A stretch of 11,002 nt of DNA, taken from assembly GCA_024642765.1 (NCBI GenBank), contig JAHEAM010000021.1, forward strand, positions 2,345-13,346, given 5' to 3'. Below, piece by piece: positions 1 to 5,664 of the stretch. Each line of letters opens with the position of its first letter. The first letter of the stretch is position 1. A model generated the notes under the pieces. The model was not told the origin of the DNA, searched no databases, and saw only the letters and a program-made list of their open reading frames with translations. The position numbers were made by a program, and so were the translations under genes. Source of the stretch: Planctomycetaceae bacterium (GTDB lineage: Bacteria; Planctomycetota; Planctomycetia; Pirellulales; Pirellulaceae).

Positions 1-14
1 CTCACGCTAGGGGT
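1..14 (-). repeat. Edge fragment of a small dispersed repeat
   Basis: Read on the minus strand, the first bases of the window are CCCCTAGCGTGAG. This resembles the 20-bp repeat seen three times at 7804-7963 (consensus about CCCGCAGCGTAAGCGAGTGA). The similarity to the inverted copy near 7960 continues for a few bases past the core (GGGT then GATT on the plus strand). The window edge cuts the element, so its full length and any partner arm cannot be seen. The match is short and could be chance, but it sits just outside a gene, as the other copies do. Confidence 0.35.
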
Positions 15-16
15 AT

Positions 17-34
17 GATTTTCCGAAGAAAACC
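17..34 (-). terminator. Hairpin with UUCG loop downstream of the C25 peptidase gene
   Basis: Read on the minus strand, the RNA would be GGUUUUC-UUCG-GAAAAUC. That is a seven-pair stem (one G-U pair) closed by C-UUCG-G, a tetraloop known to be unusually stable. It lies about 50 bases past the stop codon at 84. No U-run follows, so it is not a classical intrinsic terminator. It could instead protect the mRNA 3' end or simply mark the end of the operon. Confidence 0.35.
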
Positions 35-83
35 GCAATTGAGTCCAGCACCTAACTATCAACGATGGCGATCAAACCACTTG

Positions 84-1703
84 CTACCGTTGCAACACTT
101 GCGGCACAAACATGTCTTTTGACGCAACGGCACACCCGGATTCGTGCCGAAGGAAAGCCCGCACAACGACGTCGCCATGACTTTCCGGCGGCACATCGAT
201 TGAAAAGTCGAAGTCACCAGCCATCACGTCGTAAGTTTTGCAAGTGCAAACGCGGTTTTGATGTTTTTGATAATCCTCTTGAAACTTGTCGTTTCGATCG
301 GACTTCAAATCCGACTCTTTGCGAAAGATTGGACGGTTCTGAAAACGATCAATCGAATAGCAAATTTCAACAACCAATTCGCCATCTTGAGGTGCAGTAC
401 CCGTGACCTGAACGTTTCGTTGTTCATCGTCAAACAAGGCTTCGAATGCCAAGTCCTTGGGACGCGGTAATCGTAACAAGGGATCGCCTAGCAAATGGTA
501 CAGCAATACATGTTCTTGCAATTCTTCGTTTAGCAAATCAGGAGTTGGGCTCAGCGCTTGCCCCATTTGTTCGAGTTCATTGCGCATGGCGAATGATGCC
601 TGATTCGAATCGGGTTGAAGCATGCGACGTTTGGCTGTCAGCATCAACTGCCCCAGAGTCTGCGCATCACCCTCGAAATATTCGCACATCATTTCTAGCG
701 ACATTTGGCTCATCGCGTATGGCATCGTGACACGAGTCCCACAAATAACAGCGACCGGTCCGTTTTGTTGTTGCAACATTGTTTCGGCAAGGCATCCACT
801 CGGATCATCGTACGCGCCGCAATAACAACACAACATCAGCGCAATCGGGCTGCCGGTTTTCGCGTTCAGTTGGCGAACCGATTGTTTATCGAGAATCTGG
901 TAACGGCCTATCGGTGTAAAAATGGAATCAAGTTCGTTCCGACTGCCATGTCCCGCATAAATCCAAAACAGGCAACCTTCATTGAACTTGTTGACCGCCG
1001 TTTCAGCAAATCGTTCGGGAGCAGGACAATAGGGACTTCGCCAACTACCATAAGTCATCGAGAACTCGTATCCATTTGGGATGTGTTCACCGATCAGTTT
1101 CGAAGTTGTCTGTTCGATTAATGTGTCCGTGATCGGATCGAATCCACCGACGCCCGCAACAACGTTGATTCTCCGCCGCCAACTTGAGAAATCCGAATTC
1201 GACTCATACGCAACAATTCGATCGATCATTTTCGAGAGTTCGACAGGAGATTTGACGGGCAATCTGCCCAGTGTCAGGTCTGGGATTTGGTCGCCATCCA
1301 TGTCGGCGAAGGGATTGTCCGTGGCAATTTCTGGTTCGCTCCCGAACAGTTTGTTGACTTTGGCCATTCGAAATTCAGTGACGACTTCGCTTGATTTACT
1401 GCCGGCATCGCCAACGATCAGGACATTCTTTAAGGTGCCGGACACTGCTTCGTCGCGAATCCGCAGGCGAAGTTCATAAGCCGTCGCCGGTGGCGCGACA
1501 ACTTTGATTCCGTGACCTTGTACTGAGCGGTACTCGACCCAAGGTTGCAAAGCCGCCCGAAACGCCAAGGGGCAAATCACAAGCGTATCGCATTTTCGTT
1601 CGGTTCGCGTTTGCGGTATCCCCAACGAATAGCTCGCCTGTTGCCCAAGCAACAAAAGAATCATTACGCCAACGCTGGCAATGACATTTCGGTTAGTTGA
1701 CAT
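84..1703 (-). CDS. Exported gingipain-like cysteine peptidase (family C25, clan CD)
   Basis: Predicted cysteine endopeptidase of the gingipain fold, acting outside the cytoplasm. With the ATG at 1703 the product has 539 residues. This start has GAGGG eight bases upstream; an in-frame GTG at 1718 would overlap that site. Residues 1-27 look like a signal peptide with a hydrophobic core (VIASVGVMILLLLG). The catalytic domain shows the C25 landmarks: DMDGDQIPDLTLGRLP (about 134-149), YAGHGS with the catalytic His at 252, LCCYCG with the probable nucleophile Cys293 (aligned with ACVNG of gingipain R), GPVAVI (315-320), and the terminal LLGDPLLRLP. About 120 further residues look beta-rich and may be an Ig-like domain. 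No type IX secretion C-terminal signal is evident. It is the second gene of an operon, 21 bases after the TPR lipoprotein. Cleavage specificity cannot be told. Sure of the superfamily, less sure of activity. Confidence 0.85.
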   Translation of the reverse strand: MSTNRNVIASVGVMILLLLGQQASYSLGIPQTRTERKCDTLVICPLAFRAALQPWVEYRSVQGHGIKVVAPPATAYELRLRIRDEAVSGTLKNVLIVGDAGSKSSEVVTEFRMAKVNKLFGSEPEIATDNPFADMDGDQIPDLTLGRLPVKSPVELSKMIDRIVAYESNSDFSSWRRRINVVAGVGGFDPITDTLIEQTTSKLIGEHIPNGYEFSMTYGSWRSPYCPAPERFAETAVNKFNEGCLFWIYAGHGSRNELDSIFTPIGRYQILDKQSVRQLNAKTGSPIALMLCCYCGAYDDPSGCLAETMLQQQNGPVAVICGTRVTMPYAMSQMSLEMMCEYFEGDAQTLGQLMLTAKRRMLQPDSNQASFAMRNELEQMGQALSPTPDLLNEELQEHVLLYHLLGDPLLRLPRPKDLAFEALFDDEQRNVQVTGTAPQDGELVVEICYSIDRFQNRPIFRKESDLKSDRNDKFQEDYQKHQNRVCTCKTYDVMAGDFDFSIDVPPESHGDVVVRAFLRHESGCAVASKDMFVPQVLQR

Positions 1704-1711
1704 GACGTCAG

Positions 1712-1716
1712 CCCTC
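1712..1716 (-). promoter_or_regulatory. Ribosome binding site that sets the C25 peptidase start
   Basis: GAGGG on the minus strand ends eight bases before the ATG at 1703, which begins the residues MSTNRN. This favours that ATG over the in-frame GTG at 1718. It also puts the hydrophobic signal-peptide core at the usual distance from the N-terminus. Confidence 0.6.
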
Positions 1717-1724
1717 ACATTGCA

Positions 1725-3134
1725 TTAACGCTGAAACGATTCATCCGAGCTAAACGCCGAATTATTGGTCTGATAACTCACAGGTTTCACGTCGCGCATC
1801 AGCTCTTGGGCCTGTGCGGCGCGATTGGTTTGTTGATACACGGTCGCGAGAGCATTGTAGGTTCGGATGGTCGTGGGGTTGGATTCACCCAGGATTGATT
1901 TCTGTGTCGCAAGTGCTTCGGTTAACAGCGGTTCGGCGCTTTCATATTTTTTCTGGCGGGCTTGGGCCACGGCCAAACGAAATTGACAATTAGCGATCGT
2001 CTGAGGAGCTGCTTTGATGCGTTGGCAAGTCGCCAGAACGGAACCAAGATTTTGTTCTGCACCAGCCAAATCATCAACCAATATTTGCGTCATCGCAAGT
2101 TTTGTTTGGCAATCAATAACGAGGAGGTTTTCCTCACCCAGGGAAGACGTCAATGTTGGTAGGGCTTGTTCAAAACACTGCTTGGCAAGTTCATTCCGCT
2201 GTAAATCAACATAAACGGCTCCTAAATTGTAAAGGCTATGGGCAACCAAGGGGTGATCCATTCCCAGTTCATTTCGACGGACGGTCTCCGCTCCCCGCAA
2301 TATCTTGAGCGCTGTCGTCAAGTCATGCATTTTGTGAAAGGCAACGCCCAAGTCGTTTGCTCGTTTCGCGTACTTCAAACTGCTTTCGCCCCACAGACTT
2401 TGAGCAATCCGCGTCGCTTCCTTCATGTTTTCGATCGCCGGAAGATTCGATTCCATGCCGATGAAGCATTCGCCCATGAAACCATAGATCATTTCTATGT
2501 CCGGATGAATTTCACCCAAAATATTGATTTGGATACTTCGTGATTCACGAAACAAGTCGATCGCCTGTTCAAAGTGTTGATTGAGTTGCTCCATGCGCGC
2601 CAGTTGCATTTTTTGTTTGGCCAGCATGACGGAATCTTTGGAGAACAGCTGTTCGCATTGTTGGCGCGCGACCAAAGACAATTTCAAACCAGTGACGGCG
2701 TCATTATTCGCGAGCGAGGTTGCAATTTTTTGTTGCTGCTGAAGCAACTCCCCGAGTTTTTGGCGTTGGGTGGTGCCAAGGGCGCATTGCTCTTCGGCCA
2801 AAGTGCGTGCCAAAGTCGCGCTTTTCGTTTGCCAGGCCTTCGCGCCGAAGCGTTCTAGCAATAGGTTTTCTGCGGTTTGCCAATATTGCTTGGCTAAATC
2901 CAAATCGCCAATCATCTGGGCCTGATTCGCGGACTTGGTAGCCGAATCGATTTGGGCCATCAACTGAGCAGTCGCTTCATCAACCCCAGACTCGCTGCGA
3001 GTTTGTTGGCTGCCTGTATCGGCAATGTTGCTGTTGCGAGGTGGTGTTTTTTCTGTCGTTTTGTCGTCAGTCGTTTTGCCACTGCAGCCAGCGAATGCGA
3101 CCGTCAAGAGCGTTAGTTGTGCAAGCCATTTCAT
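1725..3134 (-). CDS. TPR-repeat lipoprotein (kinesin-light-chain type repeats)
   Basis: A 469-residue protein of mostly alpha-helical repeats, probably a protein-binding scaffold anchored by lipid at a membrane. The ATG at 3134 is preceded by AAGGGAGA at a 7-base gap and begins MKWLAQLTLLTVAFAGC. This is a lipoprotein signal peptide with the lipidated Cys at 17 (FAGC; Phe at -3 is less usual than Leu). A low-complexity Thr/Lys/Asp linker follows to about 60, then helical segments rich in Gln and Ala. TPRs span about 170-450. Their LG-x-x-HP-like turns (near 207, 248, 290, 332 and 415) recur every 41-42 residues, with one slot degenerate; this is the kinesin-light-chain/TPR_10-12 period. In-frame upstream starts to 3200 lack a Shine-Dalgarno and would bury the signal peptide. 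It is the first gene of the operon with the C25 peptidase. Its ligand is unknown. Confidence 0.85.
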   Translation of the reverse strand: MKWLAQLTLLTVAFAGCSGKTTDDKTTEKTPPRNSNIADTGSQQTRSESGVDEATAQLMAQIDSATKSANQAQMIGDLDLAKQYWQTAENLLLERFGAKAWQTKSATLARTLAEEQCALGTTQRQKLGELLQQQQKIATSLANNDAVTGLKLSLVARQQCEQLFSKDSVMLAKQKMQLARMEQLNQHFEQAIDLFRESRSIQINILGEIHPDIEMIYGFMGECFIGMESNLPAIENMKEATRIAQSLWGESSLKYAKRANDLGVAFHKMHDLTTALKILRGAETVRRNELGMDHPLVAHSLYNLGAVYVDLQRNELAKQCFEQALPTLTSSLGEENLLVIDCQTKLAMTQILVDDLAGAEQNLGSVLATCQRIKAAPQTIANCQFRLAVAQARQKKYESAEPLLTEALATQKSILGESNPTTIRTYNALATVYQQTNRAAQAQELMRDVKPVSYQTNNSAFSSDESFQR

Positions 3135-3219
3135 TACGGGTTCTCCCTTGTGTCGTCTCATCCAAAGATTCTTGGCAATCCTCTGAATCGAGGAACCCAA
3201 AATTCAACTCCGCGGGCGG

Positions 3220-3248
3220 ACATTAGCAAATCGAGTGCTTTTTCCCAA
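3220..3248 (-). promoter_or_regulatory. Candidate promoter of the TPR lipoprotein / C25 operon
   Basis: On the minus strand TTGGGA (3243-3248) is followed after 17 bases by TAATGT (3220-3225), which has TG one base upstream (extended -10 style). This would start transcription roughly 80 bases before the lipoprotein ATG. The -10 match is only 3 of 6, so this is weak. Confidence 0.22.
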
Positions 3249-3429
3249 CGCCAAAAACCCAGAATTGCGATTGAGTTGACTGCTATTAATTGCCATGTGA
3301 ATCCCATTGGGTCCAGCCGATGGGGGATGTTTTTGCCATTGGTAACCATACGAGACCATTCGGCTCGTCTGTTAGTGACAGCAACTCAATCCACATTGGG
3401 TCTCAGAAGGTTGCAGCGCGTGCTGTCAC

Positions 3430-3458
3430 TTGGTCAAACGCCTCATTCGTTTTAGAAT
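3430..3458 (+). promoter_or_regulatory. Candidate promoter of the pfp operon
   Basis: TTGGTC (3430-3435), a 17-base spacer, then TAGAAT (3453-3458, 5 of 6 with the -10 consensus). Transcription would start near 3465, leaving a leader of about 75 bases before the TTG start at 3542. The -35 matches poorly beyond TTG. The position supports the shorter pfp reading frame over starts near 3290-3320. Confidence 0.35.
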
Positions 3459-3527
3459 CAAGCCCTTCACGAACATCTGCAGTCCAACTTGCGGACGACG
3501 CCAAACATAGAATTCAGTTCGATTGCC

Positions 3528-3533
3528 AAAGGA
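3528..3533 (+). promoter_or_regulatory. Ribosome binding site that sets the TTG start of pfp
   Basis: AAAGGA ends eight bases before the TTG at 3542. The only in-frame ATG upstream is at 3320, without a Shine-Dalgarno. The next downstream ATG would remove the nucleotide-binding GGPAP motif. The TTG is therefore the best start. Confidence 0.6.
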
Positions 3534-3541
3534 AAATAACC

Positions 3542-4849
3542 TTGTCCAATAGCCTTTCGTCGCCTAAACGACCCGAGATTTTGTTTGACCGAGTCGCCAT
3601 TTTGTTTGCGGGTGGACCTGCACCGGCGGCCAATGCTGTCATTTCTGCGGCGGCCACTTCGTTTATCCGTGCTGGCGTTCAAGTCGTTGGAATTCGCCAC
3701 GGCTATTCTTCGTTGGCGGAGTATTCACCGGATAAGCCATTGATCGAGGGCCGTGATTATCTGCACCTAACACCGAAAATCTTATCTCGAACGCGGAATT
3801 CACAGGGCATCATGATTGGTACCGCCCGCACGAACCCTGGTAAGTACATCAATTGCCCCGAAGATTTTTCGAATACCGAAAAAGTGGCCCCGCTCAAGAA
3901 CGTGTACGATGCCTTGCGATCGATTAATGTCGACGCCTTGATTTCGATCGGTGGCGACGACACACTTAAAACAGCAAACAAATTCAAGCTTTACCAAGAA
4001 CAACTCGACGGCAACGATCATACGATCCCGGTCGTACATTTGCCAAAAACGATCGACAATGACTATCACGGGATCGATTTCACGTTTGGGTTTTTCACTG
4101 CTGTCGACTTCTTAGCGCAAGAGTTGCGGAATCTGATTTATGATGCGGAAGTGACCCGCTCGTATTTTATCGCGGAAACGATGGGGCGCAGCGCAGGCTG
4201 GCTTGCGTATGGGGCAGCGATCGCAGGCGAAGCCAGTTTTGTGGTCAGTGTCGAAGACATCGCGGATGAATACCGCACCCTCGAAACGACAACCAATGAA
4301 CACGGCGAATCGGTCACTCGAGCGGTTATGAATCTCGACTTGGTCGTCGAACGCATCGTCAAAACGATGCTTGCGCGGGAACGTGAAGGCAAAGAATACG
4401 GTGTGATCGTATTGGCAGAAGGCCTCGCTGAGTTTTTGCCAAGTAGTTTTTTGGAAGGCGTTCGTCGCGACGACCACGGCCATATTTCGATTTCGGAAAT
4501 CAACTTGTGCGCGATCTTTACGAACCTGGTAGCAAAACTCTATCAACAAAAATCTGGCAAGAAACGGCGCATCAAGGGCTTGCAATTGGGTTACGAATCG
4601 CGTTGCGCTAAACCGCATGCTTTTGACGTGATGCTAGGGAGTCAGCTCGGCGTCGGTGCCTACCGCGCGCTGGCCGAAAAGAAGCTGAATGGCGTAATGG
4701 TTTCGGTCTCAGGTCAGCTCGATTTGCACTACGAACCATTTAGCAAACTGGTTGATCCGAAAACACTGGTGACGGTTGTGCGGTATATCAAACAGCATAG
4801 CGACTTCCATCGCTTGGCCAGGTTCCTGGAAACCCAAGTCGCCGATTAG
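3542..4849 (+). CDS. pfp: Pyrophosphate-dependent 6-phosphofructokinase
   Basis: Glycolytic/gluconeogenic enzyme that reversibly phosphorylates fructose 6-phosphate to fructose 1,6-bisphosphate in the cytoplasm, probably with pyrophosphate as donor. From the TTG at 3542 the product has 435 residues. Motifs in order: GGPAPAAN (24-31), TARTNPG (94-100), IGGDDT (136-141), PKTIDND (168-174, with the catalytic Asp), ETMGRSAGW (212-220, substrate-binding Met-Gly-Arg), AEG (292-294) and GYESR (350-354). In ATP-dependent enzymes the second Asp of GGDD is Gly and the Lys of PKTIDND is Gly, so both sites point to pyrophosphate use. Family membership is certain; donor specificity is inferred from those two residues. 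The gene starts 407 bases from the divergent lipoprotein and is followed after 15 bases by an unknown gene, probably co-transcribed. Confidence 0.9.
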   Translation: MSNSLSSPKRPEILFDRVAILFAGGPAPAANAVISAAATSFIRAGVQVVGIRHGYSSLAEYSPDKPLIEGRDYLHLTPKILSRTRNSQGIMIGTARTNPGKYINCPEDFSNTEKVAPLKNVYDALRSINVDALISIGGDDTLKTANKFKLYQEQLDGNDHTIPVVHLPKTIDNDYHGIDFTFGFFTAVDFLAQELRNLIYDAEVTRSYFIAETMGRSAGWLAYGAAIAGEASFVVSVEDIADEYRTLETTTNEHGESVTRAVMNLDLVVERIVKTMLAREREGKEYGVIVLAEGLAEFLPSSFLEGVRRDDHGHISISEINLCAIFTNLVAKLYQQKSGKKRRIKGLQLGYESRCAKPHAFDVMLGSQLGVGAYRALAEKKLNGVMVSVSGQLDLHYEPFSKLVDPKTLVTVVRYIKQHSDFHRLARFLETQVAD

Positions 4850-4864
4850 CGCAGAGGAATTGGA

Positions 4865-5563
4865 ATGAAAAAAACGGAATGGAGAATCGACGGTCCGCAT
4901 TGCGCGATCAACGCGAAAGTTGACGAACCGCAGCGCCAATTGCATGGTGTCCTCGATTTGCATTGTGTCCTCGATGTCGCCCATGTGGCTCGTGGCCTTG
5001 CCGTTTCAACGATAGGGACAATGAATGAGACGGTACGATTGTTTGAGTTGTCGGAGTTGGCGCCGCGTTCGATCGATCAAGTCGATCATTACGTTCGGCA
5101 AAAAGATCTGATTGTTCGAAGTCATGAAACGCCAAGTCACGGTCTCGAGGCACTTTCGGTCTTTCGCTTCTGCCCCGACTTAGGCGAGCAATCGATTCCG
5201 TCATCTCTCATTTGGATCGAGTGCGTCCTTTCGATACAAACATCCACGCTGGCGATGAAGCCGATCGAATCCGTGAGTTTTTCGTTTCCGCAGGGAGCGG
5301 CAGTTCCGTCCGGGACTCATGTTTCAGTGGTCGTTGGCGAGCAGAATTGGCTTCTCTGCTGCCATTCAACTGATTTTCGCGACGCTACTGTCGTTGAAAA
5401 AGACGGCCTGCAGGTCACGTTCCGCTTGCGCGCGAATCAAATGGAAAAAGGCGTCATTCGGCGTTTCCGATTCCTGGTGGCTGTTGCACCAACGGTTGCC
5501 GCTGAACACCTGGCTCCATTGGCGTCGGCGTTCGAATCCTCGAAACTACCGCTTTCGACTTAG
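4865..5563 (+). CDS. Hypothetical protein downstream of pfp
   Basis: I do not recognise this 232-residue protein. The ATG at 4865 has AGAGGA six bases upstream, and only 15 bases separate it from the pfp stop, so it is probably translated from the same mRNA. No signal peptide, transmembrane segment or known catalytic motif is visible, so it is probably cytoplasmic. The second half alternates short hydrophobic stretches with charged and turn residues (for example SFSFPQGAAVPSG, THVSVVVGEQNWLLCC, LQVTFRLRANQ), which suggests beta structure. Residues 26-37 are a perfect-length duplication, LHGVLD then LHCVLD, from an 18-bp tandem repeat. A reverse-strand frame at 4908-5204 is a shadow. Its link with phosphofructokinase suggests a metabolic or accessory role, but this is only positional. 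Confidence 0.7.
   Translation: MKKTEWRIDGPHCAINAKVDEPQRQLHGVLDLHCVLDVAHVARGLAVSTIGTMNETVRLFELSELAPRSIDQVDHYVRQKDLIVRSHETPSHGLEALSVFRFCPDLGEQSIPSSLIWIECVLSIQTSTLAMKPIESVSFSFPQGAAVPSGTHVSVVVGEQNWLLCCHSTDFRDATVVEKDGLQVTFRLRANQMEKGVIRRFRFLVAVAPTVAAEHLAPLASAFESSKLPLST
4940..4975 (+). repeat. 18-bp tandem duplication inside the hypothetical gene
   Basis: TTGCATGGTGTCCTCGAT (4940-4957) is followed directly by TTGCATTGTGTCCTCGAT (4958-4975), differing at one base. The unit is in frame and codes for LHGVLD then LHCVLD. The near identity implies a recent duplication. Confidence 0.85.
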
Positions 5564-5590
5564 GGTAAAAGTGTAGAACGGTAGTACCAA

Positions 5591-5618
5591 TTGACGGCTC
5601 GGAGCTCACGGGTACATT
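5591..5618 (+). promoter_or_regulatory. Candidate promoter of the DUF1559 lipoprotein gene
   Basis: TTGACG (5591-5596, 5 of 6) and TACATT (5613-5618, 4 of 6) are spaced by 16 bases, in the 101-base gap before the next gene. Transcription would start near 5625, about 40 bases upstream of the ATG at 5665. This separates the gene from the pfp operon, although readthrough is possible. Confidence 0.35.
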
Positions 5619-5664
5619 CCGCCTGGCGAGTCATTAGCCAATCCTATATTCACTTGGAGATTAA

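Larger units (their letters stand above)
3135..3541. other. Divergent intergenic region between the TPR lipoprotein and pfp
   Basis: About 400 bases with no supported gene. It should hold the promoters of both flanking operons, and candidates are listed separately. The open frame running into pfp from about 3290 lacks a ribosome binding site and any recognisable protein sequence. A loosely repeated block (AATCCCATTGGGTCCAG at 3300-3316 and AATCCACATTGGGTCTCAG at 3388-3406) is the only repeat I see. A regulator site is possible but not shown. Confidence 0.5.

Noticed and set aside
3135..3200. Longer 491-residue start for the TPR lipoprotein
   Set aside because: It would place 22 charged residues before the signal peptide and abolish lipoprotein export; the ATG at 3134 has a strong ribosome binding site.
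3276..3304. TTGACT at 3276-3281 as a -35 for pfp
   Set aside because: No acceptable -10 at 16-18 bases; the TTGGTC/TAGAAT pair at 3430-3458 is better placed.
3158..3349. 63-residue minus-strand frame with a hydrophobic stretch upstream of the TPR lipoprotein
   Set aside because: It overlaps the region expected to hold the promoter and ribosome binding site of the lipoprotein, has no convincing ribosome binding site and no recognisable sequence.
3290..3541. N-terminal extension of the phosphofructokinase frame by up to 84 residues
   Set aside because: No ribosome binding site before the TTG at 3290 or the ATG at 3320, no family similarity in the extra residues, and a good ribosome binding site directly before the TTG at 3542.
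4112..4618. 168-residue minus-strand frame opposite pfp
   Set aside because: It lies wholly within the conserved phosphofructokinase coding sequence and its residues show no domain; a shadow frame.
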